A stretch of DNA of 34,698 nucleotides from Bacteroidaceae bacterium (lineage in GTDB: Bacteria > Bacteroidota > Bacteroidia > Bacteroidales > Bacteroidaceae): NCBI GenBank assembly GCA_017616445.1, contig JAFZYE010000064.1, positions 1-34,698 of the forward strand, in the 5' to 3' direction. Within the stretch, counting starts at the first letter, position 1, and the number at the start of each line of letters is the position of its first letter. Shown piece by piece: positions 24,798 to 32,933 of the stretch. The position numbers were made by a program, and so were the translations under genes. The notes under the pieces were generated by a model. The model did not search any database and was not told where the DNA came from. It was given only the letters and a program-made list of their open reading frames with translations.

Positions 24798-25700
24798 ATG
24801 ATGCAAAGTAGACATTTGATTATCTTTCTTAGCCTTATCTGTTTCCACATGACAGCAAATGCACAGAAGCAAAAGTCGGTGGAGGCCACCTACACCTACG
24901 TAGCTGCCCAACGTGAGAGTTTAGAGGATGCAAAGCGCAATGCTGTACATTACGCCAAAATCGAGGCGTTGAGAAAAGAGTTTGGCACTCTGGTCAGCGA
25001 CGCTTCGGCCAGCACCATCGTTCAGAAAGGCAATAAAACCACAGAGAAGTTTGTGTCGATGAGTGGAGAAGGTGAGCTCAACGGCGAATGGATTGGCGAC
25101 AGAGAGGCTCCCAAAATAGAAACAACACTCGATGGAGATAAGTTTGTGGTGAAAGCTACCGTGAAAGGTTATGCAACAGAAATCAACAACAACACCATTG
25201 ATTATGTAGCAAAAGTGCTGCGCAATAGACCAAGTCCTGAATACGAGAGTGAGGAATTCGTAGCAGGAAATGACATCTACGTCAGCTTCTCTGCCCCTAT
25301 CGACGGCTACTTAGCCATCTATCTGCTCGACTCAGACAACGCCTACTGCCTGCTGCCCTATCGCGCCAATAAGGACGGTTTCTTCAAAGTGACCCACCAG
25401 ACAGAGTATATTCTGTTCAGTCAAAGCCATCATGCCGTAGGAGAAAACCCACAGGAAATTGACGAGTACACCGTCACATCTGACAAAGAAATGTCCGACT
25501 TCAACCAGATTTACTTCATCTTCTCGCCCAACATGTTCCGCAAACCTGTAGACTTCAACAAACAGGTAGAAGAAGGTATCGTCTATCCACGCATGATGAC
25601 GTGGGGGAACTTCCAGGAATGGATCATCAAGGCTCGCAAACGCGACAAAGAGATGTCCGTAAAAGTGAAGAACATAGAAGTCAAGCCCCAGAACCTCTAA
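24798..25700 (+). CDS. exported DUF4384-domain protein
   Basis: Exported protein of 300 residues (ATG 24798; a second ATG at 24801). Earlier in-frame codons to 24717 are rejected because they overlap the promoter and spoil the signal peptide MMQSRHLIIFLSLICFHMTA (cleavage after NAQ). Residues about 28-130 form an alpha/beta domain of the type found in LPP20/TolB-N-like surface proteins (AQRESLEDAKRNAVHYAKIE). Residues about 155-250 match DUF4384 (YVSFSAPIDGYLAIYLLDSD, then LLPY and IYFIFSP). DUF4384 is often fused to or beside caspase-like C14 domains, and here the convergent neighbour is such a protease. The two genes share a terminator hairpin. Molecular role unknown. Confidence 0.82.
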   Translation: MMQSRHLIIFLSLICFHMTANAQKQKSVEATYTYVAAQRESLEDAKRNAVHYAKIEALRKEFGTLVSDASASTIVQKGNKTTEKFVSMSGEGELNGEWIGDREAPKIETTLDGDKFVVKATVKGYATEINNNTIDYVAKVLRNRPSPEYESEEFVAGNDIYVSFSAPIDGYLAIYLLDSDNAYCLLPYRANKDGFFKVTHQTEYILFSQSHHAVGENPQEIDEYTVTSDKEMSDFNQIYFIFSPNMFRKPVDFNKQVEEGIVYPRMMTWGNFQEWIIKARKRDKEMSVKVKNIEVKPQNL

Positions 25701-25727
25701 CCCAAATCCGTTTGGTACGCATATATA

Positions 25728-25762
25728 AATCAGGAGCGATGCACCTTGCACCGCTCCTGATT
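25728..25762. terminator. bidirectional terminator between the DUF4384 and caspase genes
   Basis: An 11-bp perfect stem (AATCAGGAGCG with CGCTCCTGATT) encloses a 13-base loop that itself contains TGCA/TGCA. Short T-rich sequence follows on the plus strand (TTGCTTTTC). It lies between two convergent stops. Confidence 0.75.
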
Positions 25763-25782
25763 GCTTTTCGCCGCTGAAAGAA

Positions 25783-27156
25783 CTACTTATTCAAAGTCGC
25801 ATTCCTCCAGTCATTGCTCATCGATGCCGAAGGAATCACGGTTGGCGTCTGCAGTTTTCCGCTGTTGATAATGACACTACGCTTCTTCACACTACTGGTA
25901 ACATATTCAGAGAGTTCTCCCAATTGCACCTGTCCCTTATTGTCGCGCAGACACTTCAAGAGATAATAGGTAAAGATACCATGATGCAGGTCTTTATCAC
26001 AGATTGCCGTCTCATCACCTGTGGCAGCTGTGAATACAAGAAGTTTCCCTTCTGGAGCCGTCTCCTTCACCTTGATGGCTACACCACGCGCAGAAGCCAA
26101 CATCTCGCCATCACGCTTTGCGCCACTGAAGCAAGCATCGAGGAACACAGTAATCTGCTCAGCAGGAACAGAACTGAGTGTCTTATACATTTTATCCAGA
26201 CTGTAACCACTCTCGATATCGGATGCGAATCCGTCAACAGGAAGCAGATAGGCAGTCTTATCCTTCTCGTCAGGAACACCATGCCCTGCATAATACACAA
26301 TGGCACGTCCTTCGCCGTTGAATGCTTCAAGCCTATTGGCAAGGGTCGATACTCCATGTCGCATATCGTTCTGGGTGGCATCAGTCACTAGTTCGATATT
26401 GGATTTAGGTATCCCAAGCGTCTTCTCGCAATACTCTGCAAAGATATTGGCATCGTTGTTTGCAAATGGAACAGCAGCCAAACGCTTGTAGTTCTCATTA
26501 CCAATAATCAACGCAAAAGTATTCTCGTTCTTCGAACGTCCCTTTGGAATGTTGATATCAACATCCTCAATCTCTTCTTCCTCCTCTTCTTCAACAATTT
26601 CTTCATCTGCGTTAGTCACCTTCTTCTTGCGTACCACTTTTATGACCTGAGCAACATCAGGCTCTTCCTCAATCACAACCACATTCTTTGTGAAACAAGG
26701 GTTCGAAGTGTCGATTACCGCCAGCAGATAATCAATCTGTCCACCTTTGGAGTGAGTGCGTACACCAGCAATAGCCGTACAGCCGTCAAAAGCGACATCG
26801 TCGATTGTGCAAGGAGTATCAGGGATGACAACTTTCGAGAGATTCGAACAGCCACGAAAAGCATATTTCTCAATCTTTGTCACCGTATTAGGAATCACGA
26901 TGCTCGTGAGATACTCGTTTTTCTTAAAGTAAGCCTCACCTATGCAGGTTGTGGTATAACTCTTCCCTTTGATCTTGATGTTCTCCTGAATCTCCACATC
27001 GCCAATCGCCTTGACCGTAAGGCAAGCCGTCACAGTATTGTCGCTGGTACTTGTGTACTGTATGCCCCCAGTGGTAATACGTACTACAGCATGTCCCACC
27101 AGCGACATGGAGAACAGCACAGCAAGCACGAACATTCGGGGTATTGTCTTACACAT
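25783..27156 (-). CDS. exported LRR_5 and caspase-like (peptidase C14) fusion protein
   Basis: 457-residue protein with a signal peptide (residues 1-23, MFVLAVLFSMSLVGHA core). Residues about 60-135 are BspA-type LRR_5 repeats (YLTSIVIPNTVTKIEKYAF, then CSNLSKVVIP). A basic KVVRKKKV patch is followed by a very acidic linker (about 181-200, EEIVEEEEEEEIEDVD). Residues about 212-440 are a caspase/metacaspase-type C14 domain: FALIIGNENY, catalytic His292 in YYAGHG and Cys342 in LDACFSG, with an acidic S1-like region and a substrate-pocket LLVFTAATGDETA. Both catalytic residues are intact, so proteolytic activity is likely; the linker could be a processing site. It is the last gene of the six-gene operon, 29 bases after a beta-barrel gene. 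Confidence 0.88.
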   Translation of the reverse strand: MCKTIPRMFVLAVLFSMSLVGHAVVRITTGGIQYTSTSDNTVTACLTVKAIGDVEIQENIKIKGKSYTTTCIGEAYFKKNEYLTSIVIPNTVTKIEKYAFRGCSNLSKVVIPDTPCTIDDVAFDGCTAIAGVRTHSKGGQIDYLLAVIDTSNPCFTKNVVVIEEEPDVAQVIKVVRKKKVTNADEEIVEEEEEEEIEDVDINIPKGRSKNENTFALIIGNENYKRLAAVPFANNDANIFAEYCEKTLGIPKSNIELVTDATQNDMRHGVSTLANRLEAFNGEGRAIVYYAGHGVPDEKDKTAYLLPVDGFASDIESGYSLDKMYKTLSSVPAEQITVFLDACFSGAKRDGEMLASARGVAIKVKETAPEGKLLVFTAATGDETAICDKDLHHGIFTYYLLKCLRDNKGQVQLGELSEYVTSSVKKRSVIINSGKLQTPTVIPSASMSNDWRNATLNK

Positions 27157-27185
27157 AATTAATGATTTGTTAGTTTTACATCTTT

Positions 27186-27854
27186 TTAGAAGTTATAGCC
27201 AATCGTCATGTTGGCATTCCGAGTATTGAACTTACCAAAGACTTTAGCTACATCCGAGAATCCATATTCGTAACCTATTCCAGCCGTGAAATGACCAATC
27301 AGCACATTTACACTTCCACTCAAACCAATATCCTGATGCTTCCAGAATCCCTTGTCACCAAAAGTGTCCTGGTCATCCCAGCGATATATGTTGTTTCTGT
27401 CGAAATACTGATAATCAGTCTTACCGCTGATACCATATGCATAGTAAGGACCTATATTGACATGGAACTGAACCCCTGATGGAGCTTCAATTCGCCACGA
27501 TGCCAATAATGGAACCTGTATGTAGTTTGCCGTCATCTTTGAGGCAGTATTCGACGAGGCATTGGATCCTGGCACGAAATTAGGGTCAGGGAAATTACCT
27601 TTGAATCCTTTGCTGACAAAGAAGACCCCAGAAGAAACAGAGAAACTCTTGATGATGTTGTAATCTGCTGTAACACCAAAATGAGCGCCTGTCTTTGTAG
27701 ATGTTGCCTGGTTTTCCGTGCTGCTGGCAAAATTTATACCTGCTCGCACACCAAAAGTGAAAGTCTGATCAGGCTTAGAGGTGTCCCACAAAGACTGTGC
27801 CTGAACACTTGTACCGACCAATATGGTGGTTAATAGCAATAATATCTTTTTCAT
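27186..27854 (-). CDS. outer-membrane beta-barrel protein
   Basis: 222-residue protein with a signal peptide ending VQAQ. The mature part has alternating amphipathic strands (FTFGVRAGINFAS, VSSGVFFVSKGF, YIQVPLLASWRIEA, NIGPYYAYG) and ends in the terminal-aromatic strand NANMTIGYNF, the sorting signature of outer-membrane barrels. It resembles the OMP_b-brl/PorT-like family and is a paralogue of the gene immediately upstream, from which it is separated by 13 bases. It may anchor or export other operon products; no specific function is established. Confidence 0.85.
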   Translation of the reverse strand: MKKILLLLTTILVGTSVQAQSLWDTSKPDQTFTFGVRAGINFASSTENQATSTKTGAHFGVTADYNIIKSFSVSSGVFFVSKGFKGNFPDPNFVPGSNASSNTASKMTANYIQVPLLASWRIEAPSGVQFHVNIGPYYAYGISGKTDYQYFDRNNIYRWDDQDTFGDKGFWKHQDIGLSGSVNVLIGHFTAGIGYEYGFSDVAKVFGKFNTRNANMTIGYNF

Positions 27855-27867
27855 ACATTATACCGTT

Positions 27868-28515
27868 TTAAAAGTTATACCCTAATGAAAGTGCAATCGC
27901 GCCATTCTGGAACTTGTTGTTCGTATCTCTTGACATGTTGATGAGTCCACGCTCATAGTTGAGACCCACATAGATTTTTGAGAATGTGAAGCCAGCACCT
28001 ATAGAAACGCCACAATCAAATTTCTTGTTTCCACGATACTCATCAAAACTGTCAATCTCCGAATTACCCATGTTATAGTTACTTTCAACTTTCTGTTTTC
28101 CAAAAGCGCCAAAGGCGAAGTACGGGCCAAGATTCAGCTGGAACTGAGCTTGGTCGGACAATTCTACTCGATACGATGCCAACAACGGAATCTCGAAATA
28201 GGTAGCATTATCTGTAACATCAATCTTACCACCTGCGTCTGAGTAGTCTTGCTTCCAACCTTTCTGTATCATCAACACACCCGTGTTGATAGAAAAACTG
28301 CGAGCAAGGTTCACGTCGACAGCCACACCGACCTGATATCCCAAACGAAATTCGCGGTCTGCCTGGTCGTCCAATGCATTCTGTTTTCCGACATTGAGTC
28401 CAGCACGAACACCAAGCGTAAACAACTTGTCTGCTCGAGATCCGTCCCAATACTTTTGGGCTGATGCACCTATTGTGCACATCAAAGCCACTAATACTAA
28501 TACAGTTTTTTTCAT
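27868..28515 (-). CDS. outer-membrane beta-barrel protein
   Basis: 215-residue paralogue of the next gene. It has a signal peptide (cleavage after ASAQ), the same opening (KYWDGSRADKLFTLGVRAGL), IPLLASYRVEL, NLGPYFAFGAFG and a C-terminal strand ending GAIALSLGYNF. The signature GPYFA is shared with GPYYA in the paralogue. Together the pair suggests a small duplicated barrel family. It begins 22 bases after the third BACON lipoprotein and is probably translated from the same message. Confidence 0.85.
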   Translation of the reverse strand: MKKTVLVLVALMCTIGASAQKYWDGSRADKLFTLGVRAGLNVGKQNALDDQADREFRLGYQVGVAVDVNLARSFSINTGVLMIQKGWKQDYSDAGGKIDVTDNATYFEIPLLASYRVELSDQAQFQLNLGPYFAFGAFGKQKVESNYNMGNSEIDSFDEYRGNKKFDCGVSIGAGFTFSKIYVGLNYERGLINMSRDTNNKFQNGAIALSLGYNF

Positions 28516-28537
28516 ATTAATTTCGGTTTAGCTTATT

Positions 28538-29935
28538 TTATTTGATAATCGTAACACTTCTCTCAAATTCTTCCATATCGATAGGTTCACATCTCTCGTC
28601 TGGTCCGTCACTCTCAAGCATCATCGAACGGTTAGGAGCAGAATTGTGCTCGCTGGTCAAATAACGACTGATTAAACCTGACATTCTATTTTCGCTTTGT
28701 CCTAAGCCCCAAGTGACAATCAACAATGGATCAGGTGAATGATATGTCCAACTGAGTGCTTTTGAATAAAGCGGGAATTTATTCGTTGTGGCGTCATTAT
28801 GCATCAAACGGTTGATCCGCCATGCCAATGCTGCATCGAAATCGTCAAAATACGTAGAATTTGTGGTTGTCAGTTTTACATATGCTTTGCAGTTACTTCC
28901 AGGGCGCACTGTGTAGTTCCATGAGTCTCCTTTTTTCACCACATTACTGATAGGTGCCAAAGCCTGATTGCTTTCCGAAGGAGTAATACAATATGTAGAA
29001 TTGTAATGTTTGACCGTTCCGTTTGCAGAGCCAGCCGAGTACAAATAATAGCATGTATTTGCGTCTAGATTTCTCCAACTATTCAGAGTCGTCGGCTTAG
29101 CCTGTTTCCACTTCTGTATAGCCTCTACTGTTATCTCGCTGGCAGGGATTACTTCTTTTGTAAGTTTATAATAGATATCCGTCACTTCGATTCCAACTTT
29201 CCAGTCGCAAGCCATGCCATGTGCTAAAGCAACACTGACATTGGGGGTCGCACTATGTTTACCTAATTGACATACTTGGAATTTCTCCCCCATATTTTCA
29301 TTATATGACGGTTTAATGTACAACTCATCAAATACATCGTCAATTTGATCCAAGGCTTTAGCTGTCCTCAGTTTGACAGTTACAGTAAGGCTGTTTTCTA
29401 CATCACCCTTCACTTTAGCTGTTGTTGGCGACAATGTAACCCATTTACCGTCATAGTAGGCCTCCAACCATTCAGGTCCATACAGCACCCAAGAAGTATT
29501 GGTCATTACCATCAGCGAATCTTCATCATGAGCCTTACCGCCGAATGCAATATATATATTTTTATTGGTGACTGATAGCGTCGTTCCCGAAAGCAATTCT
29601 CCTGCCTGTTTAATCAAAATATTACGAGTCGCACCATTGTCCGCTCTGACCATAATATGGTTTTCTGTAGCTTTAACAGAGGTGGTAGCACCCATCGCTA
29701 TTTCTATCTCGCAATCTCCCTTTCCTTGAGTCTGCGACAGCCAGATAGCTTCATTATCACAAACCACACTCCAACTGGTTGTACAGGAAATCTGGAATGT
29801 TGCCGAACCACCCTCCGCAGGAAAGTTTATCACTTCTGCTGATACGGACAAGGAGTCATTATCAGACTTACTTTCGCTACATGCTGCCACCACTGCCACA
29901 ATGCATAGCAACAATATTGTTTTCAAGTTCTTCAT
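28538..29935 (-). CDS. BACON-domain lipoprotein, paralogue C
   Basis: Surface or outer-membrane lipoprotein of about 465 residues. The ATG at 29935 gives a clean lipoprotein signal (lipobox VVAAC, Cys19); a GTG at 29944 would overlap the previous gene by 4 bases. A BACON domain covers about residues 28-115 (INFPAEGGSATFQISCTTSW). A second beta-sandwich (about 120-220) has FGGKAHDEDSLMVMTNTSW and YGPEWLEAYYDGKWVTLSPT. The remaining half is shared with the two upstream paralogues (CDWKVGIEV, CYYLYSAGS, VTWGLGQSENRMSGLISRY). BACON modules usually mediate adhesion or carbohydrate binding; no enzyme domain is visible. Confidence 0.85.
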   Translation of the reverse strand: MKNLKTILLLCIVAVVAACSESKSDNDSLSVSAEVINFPAEGGSATFQISCTTSWSVVCDNEAIWLSQTQGKGDCEIEIAMGATTSVKATENHIMVRADNGATRNILIKQAGELLSGTTLSVTNKNIYIAFGGKAHDEDSLMVMTNTSWVLYGPEWLEAYYDGKWVTLSPTTAKVKGDVENSLTVTVKLRTAKALDQIDDVFDELYIKPSYNENMGEKFQVCQLGKHSATPNVSVALAHGMACDWKVGIEVTDIYYKLTKEVIPASEITVEAIQKWKQAKPTTLNSWRNLDANTCYYLYSAGSANGTVKHYNSTYCITPSESNQALAPISNVVKKGDSWNYTVRPGSNCKAYVKLTTTNSTYFDDFDAALAWRINRLMHNDATTNKFPLYSKALSWTYHSPDPLLIVTWGLGQSENRMSGLISRYLTSEHNSAPNRSMMLESDGPDERCEPIDMEEFERSVTIIK

Positions 29936-29940
29936 AAGCG

Positions 29941-31332
29941 TCACTTAATTAGTTGAACATCAATTATAGCATTCTTTAATTCATCTTTAGATACTTTCTT
30001 CAAGATTGGAGCAGATTGGGCACCTTTTCGTGCAGGCACCCTATTGTAATAGTTGGTTTTGTAGCGTCCCAATAGTCCAGAAAGGACGTTGGAGCCTTTT
30101 GCGATACCCCAGGTGATAATCTGTGCATCCTTATTATCCGTTCTCACCACAAAGTGTCCACTCTCCTGACATCTGGGAAGATCTTGATTGTTCGAATACA
30201 TTAGAAATGCGAGTGTGGCATCTGTCGCATCAAGAAGATTGGTTATGGTGAGTTGAAAATAACCAGCACTATATTCATTCATCTCAGTATCCCATTCCAA
30301 ACGATTACCATCGAATTCTACATTCTTAATAGCCACATAGGCTTGATTAGCTTCTGATTGCGTTTTTATAATTCGATGATTCAGATGGTACTTTCCGTCC
30401 TTATCAATACCAGCAGTGTATATATAATAGTCCTTTCCTGCTTCCAGTCCCCCCACACTACAGATGTCATCAAGGCTCCAAATTCCCCATTCGTTGATAA
30501 AGTCATCTGTCAATTCGTCCTCTGTAAACGCTTCGTTTGCCATCTGTGCTGCGAACCGTTCAACAGCAACACCCACCTTCCAATAAGCGCAGGCAATGCT
30601 GTGGCACAAATTAAAGACTCTATCAGGCACCACTCCATATCTTCCTAATTGAACTGCCTCAATTTCAAAACTTTCATTACCTTCATAAATAGGAGTGATA
30701 GAGATTGTGCCAACCAAATTATCGTCCGACTCGTTTCTGCCATGCGTACGAAATTGAACAGTATGAGCCTCATCTAACTTTACATCATTACCACTGTTGA
30801 AAACAGCTTTAGTAGGTGATAGGGAAACCCATCTGGTACCATTATAAACCTCTATCCAATCTGGTCCTTTTATCTGCCAAGGGATATTACTTAGTATGAC
30901 TAGTGAATCAGCATGATGAGCCTCTCCGCCAAATGTAACTTCATTAACATGATTGGTGACCTTCATAACGAAACCTTCAAGATACCTTGACTTCTGCGTA
31001 ACAACAACATTCTTGATAACAGCTCCATTGGAAGTGTTGATTGTCAAACGACAAGAATTTTCTTTTGTATCCCATGTTTCTGGAAGCGAAACCTTCACAT
31101 CGGCATCGCCAGATCCACTCATGGGCGAAACAGAAAGATCTAGGTTGTCAGTCCTGATCGACCAACTGCTATTGCTGGAAATGCGCAACGTCTCTGTTCC
31201 TCCCTCAGCAGGAATTATAATGGATATCTTATCCACGTCCAAATAAGTCTGCTCCGAAGAAGAAGACTCACTACAGGCAACGAGCAAAGCCATCAATGCC
31301 AATAAGCTGAAATATTTTACGTGCTTCATCAT
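29941..31332 (-). CDS. BACON-domain lipoprotein, paralogue B
   Basis: 463 residues, lipobox LLVAC with Cys20 (two ATG codons, 31332 and 31329). The BACON domain is at about 30-115 (IIIPAEGGTETLRISSNSSW), then a second sandwich with VTFGGEAHHADSLVILSNIP and KGPDWIEVYNGTRWVSLSPT. The shared C-terminal half has YWKVGVAV, YYIYTAGIDKDG and ITWGIAKGSNVLSGLLGRYK. It starts 14 bases after paralogue A and ends 5 bases before paralogue C. Divergence among the three copies is high except at structural motifs, which suggests old duplications and possibly different ligands. Confidence 0.85.
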   Translation of the reverse strand: MMKHVKYFSLLALMALLVACSESSSSEQTYLDVDKISIIIPAEGGTETLRISSNSSWSIRTDNLDLSVSPMSGSGDADVKVSLPETWDTKENSCRLTINTSNGAVIKNVVVTQKSRYLEGFVMKVTNHVNEVTFGGEAHHADSLVILSNIPWQIKGPDWIEVYNGTRWVSLSPTKAVFNSGNDVKLDEAHTVQFRTHGRNESDDNLVGTISITPIYEGNESFEIEAVQLGRYGVVPDRVFNLCHSIACAYWKVGVAVERFAAQMANEAFTEDELTDDFINEWGIWSLDDICSVGGLEAGKDYYIYTAGIDKDGKYHLNHRIIKTQSEANQAYVAIKNVEFDGNRLEWDTEMNEYSAGYFQLTITNLLDATDATLAFLMYSNNQDLPRCQESGHFVVRTDNKDAQIITWGIAKGSNVLSGLLGRYKTNYYNRVPARKGAQSAPILKKVSKDELKNAIIDVQLIK

Positions 31333-31346
31333 AATATTCAGGTTGC

Positions 31347-32747
31347 TTACTTGATTCGAATGATTGACTTTCTAAGATCATCACGATTAATGGTTATACT
31401 ACCCAAACTCGTTTTTACGTTAGCAGCACGTCGCGGAGCCTCAATATAACGTTCATCTGTTGTGCTGTTATAACGATCAATCACTGAAGCATATCGATTA
31501 CTGCCCTTTCCTCCTGCCCAAGTTACCACTTGAATGTGCTGAGGTGAATCCATGATCCAATTGAAACTCTTATCCGTCGTATAAAGTGGGAATTCACTCA
31601 ACATCGATTCGTCTTGCGTATATAGTCCCAAGAACCAAGCCAACACTATATCCGGATAATCAAAAAGTTCGGAAAATGACCACATGCGATAGCCGCTACA
31701 GTATTTGTTCATCTTCACCTGCCATGTCCATTCATTCTGATCGAAATCTAAGTTGACATTCTGAATCTCAGCTAATGGTTGATTCATCGAACTACCAGTC
31801 TGAACAGGTACCATACTTGTAAAATCAGAACCCATCCCATAGCAGTAAAGATAATAGGTAGTATTCTCCTCAAGCGAATCCCAATAGGCAATTCCGTCAG
31901 GATCAGCTTCCCCAAAATCTCCTGGGTCATTTGCATCCAACTCTTCATCAGAAAGGTATGCCAATATACTCTTCACATCAATACCGTATTCCCAATCAGT
32001 AGCGATGCCATCCGATAGGGCAGCAATGTAATTCGGGACAGCCATGTGTCTGCCCAATTGCAATGCCGTTAACGTCACCTGGACATCCGTTCCGCTGTAT
32101 GCGGGCTTCAGCACCAAATCGGCCATTTTATAGTCTTCGCCCGTGTTGGAAGCCTTCGTTCTAAGACGTTGAATCATCGTGCCCTCTGCATCCTTTTCTG
32201 TCGTACGGTTACCCTTAATTACGGCATTCGTCTGTGAAAGAGGCACCCATCGATTACCATCCCAGGCTTCAATCCATTCTGGGCCATAAAGCAACCAAGG
32301 GACATTACTCATAATGCGAAGCGAATCAAGATCCTGACGATTTCCACCAAACGAAATCACTCCTGCATAATTGTTGACCTTCAACGTCACATCACCCGAA
32401 ATAAACCGACCTGCCTGCTTCACCCTCACGTTCGTTGCTACACCACCTTCAGGTTTTACTGCTATCAAATACTGCAATTCCTCAATAGACGAACTTGCAG
32501 GCAACGAAACTGTAATGGTTTTGTTGTAACTTCCGCTTTTTGGAGAAACCAGCATATCGGGATTATCCCAAGTGATAGTCCAATTCGTGTTACTCTTTAT
32601 TTCAAAAGATGTCATACCTCCTTCGCTAGGAAATTCCAATGTAGTTGGTGTCACCTCCAGTTCTGGAGCTTTCACAGAATCTTCGCTACACCCTATTGCC
32701 AGCAAAAGAAGAATTGGGAGAATTGACAAACGGTAGTATTTCTTCAT
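31347..32747 (-). CDS. BACON-domain lipoprotein, paralogue A
   Basis: 466 residues, signal peptide with lipobox LAIGC (Cys20). BACON domain at about 30-113, with LEFPSEGGMTSFEIKSNTNW and LVSPKSGSYNKTITVSL. The second sandwich (about 120-235) has ISFGGNRQDLDSLRIMSNVP and YGPEWIEAWDGNRWVPLSQT. The C-terminal half has DWEYGIDV, TYYLYCYGMGSDF and VVTWAGGKGSNRYASVIDRY, aligned with the other two paralogues. First gene of the six-gene operon and directly behind the strong promoter at 32802-32833. Confidence 0.86.
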   Translation of the reverse strand: MKKYYRLSILPILLLLAIGCSEDSVKAPELEVTPTTLEFPSEGGMTSFEIKSNTNWTITWDNPDMLVSPKSGSYNKTITVSLPASSSIEELQYLIAVKPEGGVATNVRVKQAGRFISGDVTLKVNNYAGVISFGGNRQDLDSLRIMSNVPWLLYGPEWIEAWDGNRWVPLSQTNAVIKGNRTTEKDAEGTMIQRLRTKASNTGEDYKMADLVLKPAYSGTDVQVTLTALQLGRHMAVPNYIAALSDGIATDWEYGIDVKSILAYLSDEELDANDPGDFGEADPDGIAYWDSLEENTTYYLYCYGMGSDFTSMVPVQTGSSMNQPLAEIQNVNLDFDQNEWTWQVKMNKYCSGYRMWSFSELFDYPDIVLAWFLGLYTQDESMLSEFPLYTTDKSFNWIMDSPQHIQVVTWAGGKGSNRYASVIDRYNSTTDERYIEAPRRAANVKTSLGSITINRDDLRKSIIRIK

Positions 32748-32762
32748 GATTATCAGGTTTTA

Positions 32763-32786
32763 ATCGTTAGTAATTATCGTTAGTAA
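32763..32786. promoter_or_regulatory. direct 11-bp repeats in the operon leader
   Basis: ATCGTTAGTAA at 32763-32773 and again at 32776-32786 (plus strand), 13 bases apart start to start. They lie between the promoter and the ATG of the first BACON lipoprotein, so they could be an operator or leader RNA element. Confidence 0.6.
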
Positions 32787-32801
32787 CATTAGTTTCCGCG
32801 G

Positions 32802-32833
32802 CAAATATAATGATTTTTTTCTCTTCTTCCAAA
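32802..32833 (-). promoter_or_regulatory. promoter of the BACON-barrel-caspase operon
   Basis: On the minus strand TTTG (32833-32830), 20 bases, TATATTTG (32809-32802). Perfect consensus, about 55 bases before the ATG at 32747. Confidence 0.88.
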
Positions 32834-32872
32834 TTTCTGTGCAGAAAAATGACAAATTATGCTAAAAAAAGC

Positions 32873-32903
32873 AAAAAAGCCTCGAAGATATCACCTCGAG
32901 GCT
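32873..32903 (-). terminator. terminator of the TraB-like gene
   Basis: On the minus strand AGCCTCGA, 10-base loop, TCGAGGCT (32903-32878), followed by TTTTTT. It lies 30 bases after the stop at 32934 and separates this gene from the downstream operon promoter. Confidence 0.88.
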
Positions 32904-32933
32904 ATTGTATCGTTGTTGGTATATGAACTGTGA

